Shown here: in pieces, positions 16,880 through 25,393 of the stretch | Layout of the letters: every line of letters starts with the position of its first letter | Position numbering within the stretch: position 1 is the first letter of the stretch | Position numbers and translations under genes: made by a program | The notes under the pieces: model-generated | The model's input: the letters and a program-made list of their open reading frames with translations, nothing else | What the model was told of the DNA's origin: nothing | The model's database searches: none | From: Paenibacillus elgii NBRC 100335 | GTDB taxonomy: Bacteria; Bacillota; Bacilli; Paenibacillales; NBRC-103111 | Direction of reading: 5' to 3' | DNA: 64,000 nucleotides | Assembly: GCF_004000865.1 (NCBI RefSeq) | Contig: NZ_BIMB01000008.1 | Coordinates: 62,001-126,000 of the forward strand

Positions 16880-17743
16880 GTGAGTAATGTAACTGTCATC
16901 GGCTTGGGGCCAATGGGCGCTGCCCTCGTACAGGCGCTGCTTCGAAAAGGTCACCGCGTTACCGTCTGGAACCGGACGACGGCCAAGGCTGAACCATTGG
17001 TCCGGGAAGGAGCGATGCTTGCTGATAGCGCGGCATCTGCGATAAGTGCGAGCCCGGTCACGATCGTCTGCGTTGCAAACTACGAGACTTCGTACAGCAT
17101 TCTGGATACCCAAGAAGTTGCCCCGGCCCTTGCTGGTCGAGTCCTCGTACAGCTTAGCACGGGAAGTCCCCAACAAGCACGAGACAACGAAGCGTGGGCA
17201 CGTGAGCGGGGGGCCGACTATCTGGACGGTGCCATCGCGGCTACTCCGCCTCAGATGGGGAGGGCGGACACTACCATTTTTACATCGGGGACGTACAGCG
17301 CGTACCAAAAGAGTGAGCCGTTTCTCAAGAGTTTGGCCGGGAATGTGCCGTATTTGGGAGATAAGGTTAGTTCGGCCTCTTCGACCGATCTGGCATTTCT
17401 TTCCTACTTATTCGGTTCGATGCTGGGATTTTTTCATGCGGCCCGTATTCTGGAATCGGACGGCCTTCGCGTGGATTCGTTCGGCTCCATGATCGCTGAA
17501 ATATCTCCGGTTATAGGGGAGATGGTCAAACACGAAAGCGAAGTTATTCAAACCGAGACGTACGATCAGCCTCAGAGCTCTCTCAATACCTGCATGGTAA
17601 CGGTAAAACTGTTCTTGGAACAAGCCCGCGAAGCCGGGATTAATTCGGAATTTCCAACCTTCGCTATGGGTCTTTTCAAGAAAGCCTTGGATGCGGGTTA
17701 CGGAAATGAGGAGCTCGGCGCACTTATCAAAGTGCTTCGATAG
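16880..17743 (+). CDS. NADPH-dependent beta-hydroxyacid dehydrogenase / imine-reductase-like enzyme
   Basis: 287 residues from GTG 16880 after AAGGAGG. The N-terminal Rossmann fold opens VTVIGLGPMGAALVQALLRK and has VTVWNRTTAKAEPLV, preferring NADPH. LVQLSTGSPQQARDNE fits the substrate-binding loop of the imine-reductase branch, which lacks the Lys of classical hydroxyacid dehydrogenases. The C-terminal all-helical part provides dimerisation. The substrate is unknown; reduction of a cyclic imine or a reactive carbonyl compound is plausible. It is controlled by the adjacent TetR protein, judging from the operators. Confidence 0.8.
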   Translation: MSNVTVIGLGPMGAALVQALLRKGHRVTVWNRTTAKAEPLVREGAMLADSAASAISASPVTIVCVANYETSYSILDTQEVAPALAGRVLVQLSTGSPQQARDNEAWARERGADYLDGAIAATPPQMGRADTTIFTSGTYSAYQKSEPFLKSLAGNVPYLGDKVSSASSTDLAFLSYLFGSMLGFFHAARILESDGLRVDSFGSMIAEISPVIGEMVKHESEVIQTETYDQPQSSLNTCMVTVKLFLEQAREAGINSEFPTFAMGLFKKALDAGYGNEELGALIKVLR

Positions 17744-17789
17744 AGAGGCAGAGGCTGACCGCGAACCTTGTACTACTCGGGTTGTCATG

Positions 17790-17823
17790 AAAAAAAACGG
17801 TTGCTTCGGCAGGCCGTTTTTTT
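17790..17823 (+). terminator. Terminator between converging genes
   Basis: AAAAAACGG...CCGTTTTTTT around the loop TTGCTTCGGCAGG. It can act in both directions. Confidence 0.75.
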
Positions 17824-17842
17824 ATATCGGAGTAACTGGTGT

Positions 17843-19015
17843 TCAAGGCTGGCTTCGCAGCTCCGGCGAGACGAATTGGATATTGCGGACATCGGCGTCC
17901 GCCGCGGCGAAGTCGAGCAGTCCGCGACCTTCCTCAGCCAAGGCTCCGCAGTCTTCCCTGGTTAACGGCTCGAAGGGCTCGATGACCAGCGTGACGGTAC
18001 GGCGTTGGCGCACGATCCTCCATATCCCCCGGACGAAGCCGTCGACGAGGATGGTGGCCCGAACGATACCGTTCTCGGTGCAAACTAGGGGGCGGTACTC
18101 GTCCGCCAGGATGCGCGTTCGATCGGCATAGGACAAGAGCATGTTATCGAACTCGCCGAGAAAGCGGGGCGGCGCCGGGGTATCCGGACCGGGGAGCGGC
18201 GCGCCCGGCACATCGAACAGCTCGCTGCCGTCCTCGCTCTTGTAAACGGATAGACGCGGCCGGAGCCGGTCGATCGTTTCGCGCAGCCGGGTTAGTCCCG
18301 ACCACACCTGCATGTCCTTGACCGTGGCCGGTCCGAATGCGGTGAGGTAGCGGAGAATCGTCTCCTCCAGCGATGGAGCCGTGGCTAACGATTGCCCCAG
18401 CCAAGCTTCCGCAGAGGTGTGGGCGGCTTGACCGCCGTCGCCCCAGATGCCGCGCGGCGGGACTTGAACGAGCGGCACCAAAGCGCGTACGGCGTTGGCA
18501 AGCGCAGCGGGATCGCGGTCGGGCCACTGCTCGCGCAGCAGCTTGCCAAGCTCGCCGAGTGTCCGGGGCTGTTCCTCGACCAGTATCCGGCCGGCCGCCG
18601 CGACCGCTTCAAGATCAAGCCCCGTCAGACGCCGTCCGTAGCTGCCGCTGAGACCGCGTTCATAGACGGACTGCATCAAGGGACGCAAGAACAGGCTGTC
18701 GCGGGCGGTAACCAGATGAATGGTCGACCGCATCAGCGCGATGCGAACCGCACGCCGGTCCAGAAGTAAACGGGACAGATCGTCCTGACGGAACCCGCGC
18801 AGCCGCGTCCACAGCCCGAAATAGGGCGGGTTGGGCGCTTGAGCCTGCATGCCGACCAGATGCTCCAGCACGTCGGCAACCGGCATGTCCGCGCGTTGCA
18901 GCAGCAGCTGGCGTGTGAGCAGGGCACGGTTCAAGGTGCGGGCTCCAAGCACGACGGGACGAGAGGTTTCCCCGAGGGGGCCGTTTGCGGCGTCCGGCCG
19001 CGGTTGTGTTTGCAC
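17843..19015 (-). CDS. AlkZ/YcaQ-like winged-helix DNA glycosylase family protein
   Basis: 390 residues from GTG 19015 after AAGGAGG. This is the HTH_42/AlkZ family, built of tandem winged-helix domains. The early stretch LEHLVGMQAQAPNPPYFGLW contains the QxQ motif (QAQ, about residues 55-57) that in Streptomyces AlkZ and YcaQ-type enzymes is catalytic. IALMRSTIHLVTARD and a C-terminal arm with DNMLLSYADRTRI and VDGFVRGIW are also usual. Characterised members remove bulky or crosslinked alkylated bases. The lesion range of this protein is unknown. Confidence 0.8.
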   Translation of the reverse strand: MQTQPRPDAANGPLGETSRPVVLGARTLNRALLTRQLLLQRADMPVADVLEHLVGMQAQAPNPPYFGLWTRLRGFRQDDLSRLLLDRRAVRIALMRSTIHLVTARDSLFLRPLMQSVYERGLSGSYGRRLTGLDLEAVAAAGRILVEEQPRTLGELGKLLREQWPDRDPAALANAVRALVPLVQVPPRGIWGDGGQAAHTSAEAWLGQSLATAPSLEETILRYLTAFGPATVKDMQVWSGLTRLRETIDRLRPRLSVYKSEDGSELFDVPGAPLPGPDTPAPPRFLGEFDNMLLSYADRTRILADEYRPLVCTENGIVRATILVDGFVRGIWRIVRQRRTVTLVIEPFEPLTREDCGALAEEGRGLLDFAAADADVRNIQFVSPELRSQP

Positions 19016-19216
19016 GAGATGAAGACCTCCTTAACAGCGCAATCAATCTGTACTATCTTTTAATTCCTATCATACTCCGGCAATCCTGACAGCATTATGT
19101 CCGTATTGAAATGGCTAAATAAATGTAAAGCGCCCCCTCTGGACAGCGTTCGAGCAGCTCGAACAACCCCAAGGAGGCGGCCTAAGGACAACATATCACG
19201 GGCGCCGATCCGATTC

Positions 19217-20896
19217 TCAAAACCGTCCCGACCGGAAAATCGACAGCAGCAGCCATAGAAACATCAGCGCGGCGACGCAGAAACCGATTTCAATGACGGG
19301 AAAATTCCACAGGAAGGTCGATTGTCTGCCAAGCGACGAGCCGATAATAAGACCGACCATAATAATGCTGAATGCGAGCAGAACGATGCTAAACGATAGC
19401 TGGTTGCTGATGCGGTCCATTTTTCGCATCAAGGTATCCAACTCGGCGATCGATATTTCAAAGCGAAGCCTGCCTTTCTTCACCATCGCAAGCAGCTCGC
19501 GCAGCTTCATCGGCGTTTCCGTCAGCAGGGAGGCGGCCTCGCTTACTTGATGCCACACGCTGTCGGCCATATTGCGGGGACTAAACCTTTCGGCGAACAG
19601 CTTCCGCCCGAACGGCTCGGCAATGCTGATGACGCTGAACGTCGGGTCCAGCGAAGTGACGACGCCTTCGAGCGTGAGAAGCGCTTTGCCGAGCAGCGTC
19701 AGGTCGGCCGGAATGCGCACACGGTGTTCGTAGGCGACGGCCAGCAGGTCGTTGACCGATTCGCCTAGCTTGACGCGGCTGAGCGGTACGTCGTAGTATT
19801 TCTCCCGCAGCTCGTCCACATCCGCGCGCAAGGAGTCCATGTCGACATCGTCGGGAATGATGCCGATGCCTTCAATCGCCTTGATGACGCCGTCTGTGCT
19901 ATTGCGCCGCAGGGCAATGACAAGCGAGCCGAAATGGTATTTCATCATCGGGGTAAGACGCCCAACCATGCCGAAATCGATCAGTCCGATCACCCCGCCC
20001 GGGAGGACGATAATGTTGCCCGGATGCGGATCGGCATGAAAGAAGCCTTCCACAAAAATTTGCTGGAAGACGATCCGGGCAATCGTTTCGGACAGCTTTT
20101 TGGGATCGTACCCCAGCTCTTGCAGACGCTCCGTTTCGGTAGGCTTTACGCCTTCCAGATACTCCATGGTCAGCACGTTGCGGCTCGAATAATCCCAATA
20201 AATCGCTGGTATATGTACATCCGAATCGCGCTCGAATGGCTTCGCCATCCGCTGCGCGCTGCGCCCTTCGTTCGTGTAATCCAACTCGGCGCGCAGCGAC
20301 TGGGACAGCTCGTACACCATGTCGCGCACCTGATATTTGGCCGCCCAGTCGAGCCGATGCTCGGCCAGGCGGGCCAAATCGTCCAAAATTTCAAGATCCG
20401 TTTCAATAATGGAACGAATGTTCGGGCGCTGGATTTTGACAGCGACCGGCTCGCCCGTATGCAGGCGGGCGAGATGGACCTGCCCGATGGAAGCCGCGGC
20501 GATCGGCGTCTCTAGAAATTCCGCGAACAGCTTCTCGAAGGGCTCGCCGAACTCGCTTTCGAGAACTTCGCGCACTTGCTCGAAAGGGAAGGGCGGAACC
20601 CGGTCCTGCAGCTTGACGAGCTCGTCGATAATATGAGCGGGCAGCAGGTCGGGACGCGTGCTGGCGATTTGGCCGATTTTGACGAAGGTCGGGCCAAGCT
20701 CCTCCAGAAACGTCCGGATGCGCTCGCCGATGCTGCGCGACCGGGCCTCCCGCCGTTCATTCAAGCCGATACGCGTCCCCGCAAGCAGATCGGGCAGTCC
20801 AAGCTCTTTGACGAGGAAGCCGAGCCCGTTGCGGGCAAACGCTTTGGCAATGTCGCGGTACCTCTGCAGGTGCCGGATTTTCCGTCCGAGACTCAT
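19217..20896 (-). CDS. UbiB/AarF (ABC1) atypical kinase family protein
   Basis: 559 residues. It shows the UbiB hallmarks in order: the KxGQ region (FVKIGQIASTRPDLLPAHII, about residue 70), the Ala-rich nucleotide loop AAASIGQVHLA, VAVKIQRPNI, catalytic FHADPHPGNI and DFGMVGRL in the second half. Two hydrophobic helices close the C-terminus. UbiB proteins are ATPase-type membrane proteins linked to isoprenoid quinone handling. It overlaps the phasin-like gene upstream by four bases, so the two are co-expressed. Confidence 0.9.
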   Translation of the reverse strand: MSLGRKIRHLQRYRDIAKAFARNGLGFLVKELGLPDLLAGTRIGLNERREARSRSIGERIRTFLEELGPTFVKIGQIASTRPDLLPAHIIDELVKLQDRVPPFPFEQVREVLESEFGEPFEKLFAEFLETPIAAASIGQVHLARLHTGEPVAVKIQRPNIRSIIETDLEILDDLARLAEHRLDWAAKYQVRDMVYELSQSLRAELDYTNEGRSAQRMAKPFERDSDVHIPAIYWDYSSRNVLTMEYLEGVKPTETERLQELGYDPKKLSETIARIVFQQIFVEGFFHADPHPGNIIVLPGGVIGLIDFGMVGRLTPMMKYHFGSLVIALRRNSTDGVIKAIEGIGIIPDDVDMDSLRADVDELREKYYDVPLSRVKLGESVNDLLAVAYEHRVRIPADLTLLGKALLTLEGVVTSLDPTFSVISIAEPFGRKLFAERFSPRNMADSVWHQVSEAASLLTETPMKLRELLAMVKKGRLRFEISIAELDTLMRKMDRISNQLSFSIVLLAFSIIMVGLIIGSSLGRQSTFLWNFPVIEIGFCVAALMFLWLLLSIFRSGRF

Positions 20897-21243
20897 GAGC
20901 TTGCGGGAGGTAACGTTTGGCCGGCTTCGGGCTGCTTGCCTTCCAGCTCGGCGACGCGGCGCTCGAGCTCCCCGATGCGCTGATTCAGCCGGACGTAATC
21001 GTCCTTGGTCGTCAAGTTCATCTCATGAAGCGCCTGACGCATGTAGCCGCGCACCTTCTCCTCAAGCGTGGATTGGGCTTCCTCTCCTTTGCGTACCAGG
21101 TCATCCACGAACTGCTCCGACTCGGCCTTGTTCAGCTCGCCTTTTTTGACCAGCTCGTCGACGAATTTCTCCGCCTGCTCTTTGCTAACCACGGCAAAGC
21201 CCAGCCCCATCGAAACCGCTTTTCCCAACAAATCTCTAATCAT
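20893..21243 (-). CDS. Phasin-like coiled-coil protein
   Basis: 116 residues. After a short hydrophobic start (DLLGKAVSMGLGFAVVSKEQ) the protein is charged and helical. Two similar repeats (EKFVDELVKKGELNKAESEQ, then FVDDLVRKGEEAQ) and a C-terminal coiled coil follow (YVRLNQRIGELERRVAELEG). This matches the phasin/PhaF-type polyhydroxyalkanoate-associated group, often found beside a UbiB kinase gene in Firmicutes. Its role there is unknown; association with the membrane or with the kinase is inferred from coupling. Confidence 0.7.
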   Translation of the reverse strand: MIRDLLGKAVSMGLGFAVVSKEQAEKFVDELVKKGELNKAESEQFVDDLVRKGEEAQSTLEEKVRGYMRQALHEMNLTTKDDYVRLNQRIGELERRVAELEGKQPEAGQTLPPASS

Positions 21244-21411
21244 CTCTGTCCCTCCTGTTCGTATCCGTATAGAGTGATTTTATCATAGCGGAACGCAAAC
21301 GCCAAAACGGACACCGGGCCTAAATAAATTGCGCCGATGAGCACGGATTATCAAAAAAAACGGTGTGTTTTGTTGTACAATAAATTCCATGACACGACGG
21401 CTGGAGGCTTG

Positions 21412-22278
21412 GTGATCGAAATGGATTATTATAAAAGAATTCAAGGGGCGATACAGTTTATCGAAGACCGCCTTCAGGAGGAGCTGGACATTACGGCCAT
21501 AGCGTCGGCGGCTTGTTTTTCGGCTTTTCATTTTCAAAGGCTGTTTCAAGCCATCTCGGGATTTTCCGTGCACCAATACATTCGACGACGGAGATTGTCC
21601 GAAGCCGCGGTTCTATTAAAGGAAACGGACAGAAGCGTTCTTGACATCGCGGTTGCATTTCAGTACGGATCGCAAGAAGCGTTCACCAGGGCGTTTGAGA
21701 GTCAATTCGGCATCACGCCGGCGAAATACCGGAAGGAGTCCGGCCCGCTTCGCTTGCAGGACAAGGTGAATTTTCTCGATTATCAACAACATGCGGAAGG
21801 GGAATTGAACATGAACCGGCCTGAGATTATCGATCTGGATGCAATCCGGATCATCGGCTACGAATATCGGACGACGCTGCAAGAGGAGCAATACTTTGAA
21901 GAAATTCCGCGCTTTTACGGCGAATTTGGGAGTAACGGATTGTTTCTGAAGATTCCGGGTAGAGCCGCTCCGGAAATGGCCTACGGGATTGCTTGTGAGT
22001 TCCAGGATGACGGCCGATTTTCGTTCGTGATCGGAGAAGAAGTGCACGAGTTGACGGACGAGCTGGAGCCGGGATTCATTTGTTACGAGATTCCAAAGGG
22101 GAAATACGCGGCATTTCGGGTCGACGGATCTGCTCAAGATACGAGAAAATACATATACGGCACATGGCTGCCGAATTCGAATTACGAGCGGCGGGAGGGG
22201 CCGGATTTTGAGGTGACCGATGTGCTCAAGTCGTCTCCGGATGCCATAAGCATGATCATCTATATTCCTATCGAATAG
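21412..22278 (+). CDS. AraC-family regulator with GyrI-like effector domain
   Basis: Up to 288 residues. Two starts are possible: GTG 21412, four bases after GGAGG, or ATG 21421 (285 residues), 13 bases after it. The N-terminal AraC DNA-binding domain (about residues 10-105) has DITAIASAACFSAFHFQRLF and VAFQYGSQEAFTRAFESQFG. The C-terminal half (from IDLDAIRIIGYEYRT) is a GyrI-like/integron-type ligand domain. This MarA/Rob-like layout is usual for multidrug-sensing activators. It may control the MFS gene 140 bases downstream, although a terminator separates them. Confidence 0.88.
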   Translation: MIEMDYYKRIQGAIQFIEDRLQEELDITAIASAACFSAFHFQRLFQAISGFSVHQYIRRRRLSEAAVLLKETDRSVLDIAVAFQYGSQEAFTRAFESQFGITPAKYRKESGPLRLQDKVNFLDYQQHAEGELNMNRPEIIDLDAIRIIGYEYRTTLQEEQYFEEIPRFYGEFGSNGLFLKIPGRAAPEMAYGIACEFQDDGRFSFVIGEEVHELTDELEPGFICYEIPKGKYAAFRVDGSAQDTRKYIYGTWLPNSNYERREGPDFEVTDVLKSSPDAISMIIYIPIE

Positions 22279-22286
22279 GTGGGATA

Positions 22287-22317
22287 AGAAGCTGCAATTC
22301 GGCAGCTTCTTTTTTTA
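22287..22317 (+). terminator. Terminator of the AraC/GyrI gene
   Basis: AGAAGCTGC-aattcg-GCAGCTTCT then a seven-base T-run. Confidence 0.85.
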
Positions 22318-22420
22318 TGGTTGGCGGTTATAATTGCTTAAGTCAATGGTCGATTTTTGACCAAAGATCAGCTACAATAGTCAAGGCATTCAGAATTGAA
22401 GTCGTGAAGGAGAGTTACCG

Positions 22421-23605
22421 TTGACGTTATCCCATGAACGCGGCCTGGAATCCCCGTTCCAGCTCCGGCATTATCTTACGCTGATTACCGTAGTCATTAT
22501 CGCCGGGATGAACCAGGGGCTGCTGCTGCCGCTGCTTACTCTGCTGCTTGACAAGACGGGGGTCTCGACCGGGGTGAACGGCTTGAATGCGGCCGCTTTG
22601 TATATCGGGACCTTTGCCACGATGTTTTGGATTGAGAAGCCCGTGCGCCGGTTCGGCTACAAGCCGGTGATCGTCGGCGGCATCCTGATCGTGCTTGTCG
22701 CGCTGATCTTATTTCCATCATTTCCTAATTTCTGGGTATGGCTCGTGCTCCGGTTTATGGTAGGCGTGGGAGACAGCGGTCTGCATTATGCGACCCAGCT
22801 GTGGATCGTTTCCCGCTCTCCGGCGGACAAGCGAGGCCGGTACATCTCGCTCTACGGGATGGCTTACGGGGCAGGATTCAGCTTGGGACCGCTTGGCATC
22901 AACCTGCTGCCCTACGGAATGTGGGCGCCTTTTCTGGCGACGATGCTGTGTACGGTCGTGTCGCTGATGTTCGTAAGCCGGCTGCCTAATGCGCTCCCGG
23001 AAACGGTAAAAAGGGAGCCGGGGGCGCAAGCCGTCACCACCTATCCTGCTGTATTCCGGCTGGCTTGGTACGCTCTGCTTACCTCGTTCCTGTACGGTTA
23101 CATGGAATCGTCCATGAACAGCAATTTTCCCGCTTACGGCTTGCGCATCGGCATGTCCGACGCATGGATATCGCTGCTGCTGCCGGTCATCGGGATCGGT
23201 TCTCTGATCCTCCAGCTGCCGCTTGGCGTATGGAGCGACCGGTGGGGCCGCAAGCCGATCCTGATGGCGGCGGGCTTAATCGGCGGGGCCGCCTTTGCCG
23301 CCGTCCCGTTCGCCTCGCAGGGGAATCTGCTGCTGGTGCTGATTCTGTTCGGCCTGGCGGGCGGGCTCGTCGGCTCGTTCTTTACGCTGGGGCTAGCCTA
23401 TGCGGCGGACGTGGTGCCGAAATCCGTGCTGCCGCGCACGAACGTCATCGCCTCCGTGCTGTTCAGCATCGGGAGCATCACCGGTCCGAACATCGGCGGC
23501 TTCAGCATGCAGTACTTCTCCGTCCACAGCATGTTTTATTGGCTTGGCGGCGCGTATGTCTTATTTGCGCTGCTCGGACTATGGTTCCGGCCGAAGGTTT
23601 CCTGA
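22421..23605 (+). CDS. MFS transporter, 12-TM
   Basis: 394 residues from TTG 22421, seven bases after AAGGAGAG. About twelve helices are present. The motif A-like segment is degenerate in the first half (KPVRRFGYKPVIVGG) and clear in the second (GVWSDRWGRKPILMA). VGDSGLHYATQLWIVSRSPA fits the YcaD/YfkF-like sugar or drug transporter group. The substrate is unknown. The upstream inverted repeat TGGTC...GACCA (about 22347-22363) could be an operator. Confidence 0.8.
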   Translation: MTLSHERGLESPFQLRHYLTLITVVIIAGMNQGLLLPLLTLLLDKTGVSTGVNGLNAAALYIGTFATMFWIEKPVRRFGYKPVIVGGILIVLVALILFPSFPNFWVWLVLRFMVGVGDSGLHYATQLWIVSRSPADKRGRYISLYGMAYGAGFSLGPLGINLLPYGMWAPFLATMLCTVVSLMFVSRLPNALPETVKREPGAQAVTTYPAVFRLAWYALLTSFLYGYMESSMNSNFPAYGLRIGMSDAWISLLLPVIGIGSLILQLPLGVWSDRWGRKPILMAAGLIGGAAFAAVPFASQGNLLLVLILFGLAGGLVGSFFTLGLAYAADVVPKSVLPRTNVIASVLFSIGSITGPNIGGFSMQYFSVHSMFYWLGGAYVLFALLGLWFRPKVS

Positions 23606-23629
23606 GTCAAGCAGGCAAGCAAAGGAGGG

Positions 23630-23652
23630 CCGCACAAATGCGGTTCTTTTTT
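23630..23652 (+). terminator. Terminator of the MFS gene
   Basis: CCGCA-caaa-TGCGG followed by TTCTTTTTT. Confidence 0.75.
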
Positions 23653-23866
23653 GCATGGAAGCGCGAATTGCCTTAATTTAGACATAAAGATAGCTCTTGC
23701 GAGTCATTGTGAGACGATTGAACTGGGTTATCCTTAAATCAAATAACAGTACCACAGGATGATTCGGAAGGATGACACAATGTTCCATGTCCGCACGGTG
23801 CTCGTTCCGTTATACTTGAGGTATTCCACAACGGCAGATCATAACCAACGGAGAGGGTGGAATGGA

Positions 23867-24265
23867 ATGAAAATCAATAAAAACAAGTTGCTTTTCTTGG
23901 CGGCTGCCTTCGGTATATTGTGCATCGGAGCCATTCTCGTTGCATTCATTCAAGACGATTCGAGTTCAGTCGATCCTTTGATCGCTGAAAAAGCGGCGGG
24001 TTACCAGGTCGCGACCGTTCAGGTAAAGGAAGATGGCTTTGAGCCCAAACAAATCGAGCTTCAAGCGGGCGTGCCGGCGAAAATCAACTTCAAGAAATCG
24101 TCGCGATTTACTTGCATCAAGAGCATGATCTCCAAAGACCTAGGAATTATCGACGCTCCATTGGCAACTGGAAACAATATCGTCGCTTTACCCGAATTGA
24201 AGCCTGGCACGTATCGCTATCATTGTGGAATGTATATGTTTGACGGCGTCATTACGGTGAAATAA
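23867..24265 (+). CDS. Membrane-anchored cupredoxin-domain protein
   Basis: 132 residues from ATG 23867 after GAGAGGGTGG; longer in-frame starts lack a ribosome binding site. A signal anchor (KLLFLAAAFGILCIGAILVA) precedes a cupredoxin-like beta-sandwich (VATVQVKEDGFEPKQIELQA, about residues 48-67). Candidate metal ligands are Cys in SRFTCIKSM and the YHCGMYM motif near the C-terminus. Proteins of this type bind copper, or deliver it to oxidases, at the outer face of the membrane. It stands alone. Confidence 0.75.
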   Translation: MKINKNKLLFLAAAFGILCIGAILVAFIQDDSSSVDPLIAEKAAGYQVATVQVKEDGFEPKQIELQAGVPAKINFKKSSRFTCIKSMISKDLGIIDAPLATGNNIVALPELKPGTYRYHCGMYMFDGVITVK

Positions 24266-24320
24266 AGTAAGAACGAGGTTGTCCCGTCAAGGCGGCAAAG
24301 ATAGCATCATCAAGCGAAGC

Positions 24321-24367
24321 GGCGGTCGTCTCCCGATATGTTGTCGGGGGAGGGTCGCCGTTTTTTT
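24321..24367 (+). terminator. Terminator of the cupredoxin gene
   Basis: A long GC-rich stem built on GGCGGTC/GGTCGCC with CTCCCGA/TCGGGGGAG inside, ending in seven T. Confidence 0.75.
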
Positions 24368-24464
24368 GTGTTTTATTTGCGATTATTCCAGTTTCCGGAA
24401 GGTTCATAGCGGGTTTGTATCGAAATACATTGGATAGTAGATCCTTTAAGGAAGGTGATCTGAA

Positions 24465-25112
24465 ATGAATACGACGACGGCATCAATCGAAAGCTTCAGG
24501 AACATCATCGAGGTATCCGGCGAAGGAACGGTTGCCGCGGCTCCGGACCGGGCTTTGATTACACTCGGGGTAGTGACGGAGAAGGCGAATCTGAGCGAAG
24601 CGCAGGCCGAAAATGCCGCAGCGGTGTCAAGCATCCTTCAATCGCTGTACCAGCTGGGAATTCCGAAGGAGAAGGTGCAGACGGTCCAGTACGGCATCGA
24701 TATCCAATATAACTACAAGGATGGAGTGCAGACGTTCCGCGGCTACAAAGTCACCCATCTTTTGCGAGTGACAGCGGACAAGATCGAGCAGACGGGTGTT
24801 ATCGTGGACACGGCGGTTCGCCATGGAGCGAACACCATATCCGGCGTCCAGTTTACTTCGGCTCATCCCGAGGCTTATTACCATCAGGCGCTGACGAAGG
24901 CGGTCCACAGCAGCCGCCAGAAGGCGGCGACCCTCGCCACAGCGATGGGCGTAGCGCTTCATCCTACCCCGGTGCGGATTCAAGAGGTGTCGCATGGCAT
25001 CGAACCGCCTCCGTACCAGATGGCGACTTTTGCCGCTGCGGCCTCCACACCCATCCAACCGGGAGAGCTGAACATTTCCGCTGCCGTCAAAGCTTATTAT
25101 TCTTATTCTTGA
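24465..25112 (+). CDS. SIMPL-domain (DUF541) protein
   Basis: 215 residues. The SIMPL fold begins IEVSGEGTVAAAPDRALITL (about residues 15-34), followed by the paired ALTKAVHSSRQKAATLATAM helix and the C-terminal strands with ISAAVKAYYSY. No signal peptide is visible, although many relatives are exported. The function of the family is not settled (BP26/OMP28-like oligomers). It converges on the flavin-reductase remnant and overlaps its end by ten bases. Confidence 0.8.
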   Translation: MNTTTASIESFRNIIEVSGEGTVAAAPDRALITLGVVTEKANLSEAQAENAAAVSSILQSLYQLGIPKEKVQTVQYGIDIQYNYKDGVQTFRGYKVTHLLRVTADKIEQTGVIVDTAVRHGANTISGVQFTSAHPEAYYHQALTKAVHSSRQKAATLATAMGVALHPTPVRIQEVSHGIEPPPYQMATFAAAASTPIQPGELNISAAVKAYYSYS

Positions 25113-25393
25113 CGATTTCTTGGATCGATTGAAAAAGTAGACGCCAGTCCCGCGTAATTTCCAGCCATGCTTTCCAGCGGCTTCCAGAGCTCCCCTGCCA
25201 TTTTATAATTTCCCGCATTGGCGGAGGAATCGACTTGCACGCGCTCCACGATTCCAAGCACGAGATGATCCCCGCCAACGGGAATAATTCGATCCAGCTT
25301 CAGCTCGAACGCAATCGGCGCTTCAAACACGGAACGGCACAGCGACGCTCTTGCTAAGCTCAAACGAATTACTAATCCGTAATGTTTCCGCAC
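25103..25393 (-). pseudogene. Flavin-reductase-domain fragment (N-terminus lost)
   Basis: A 96-residue frame whose last ~75 residues read as the C-terminal half of a flavin-reductase-like (FMN-binding split barrel) protein. Recognisable pieces are APIAFELKLDRIIPVGGDHL, VLGIVERVQVD and YKMAGELWKPLESMAGNYAG. Full-length members have about 200 residues, so the FMN-binding first half is missing. The frame begins inside the 3' end of the monooxygenase gene and lacks a ribosome binding site. It was probably once a reductase partner of that monooxygenase. Confidence 0.7.
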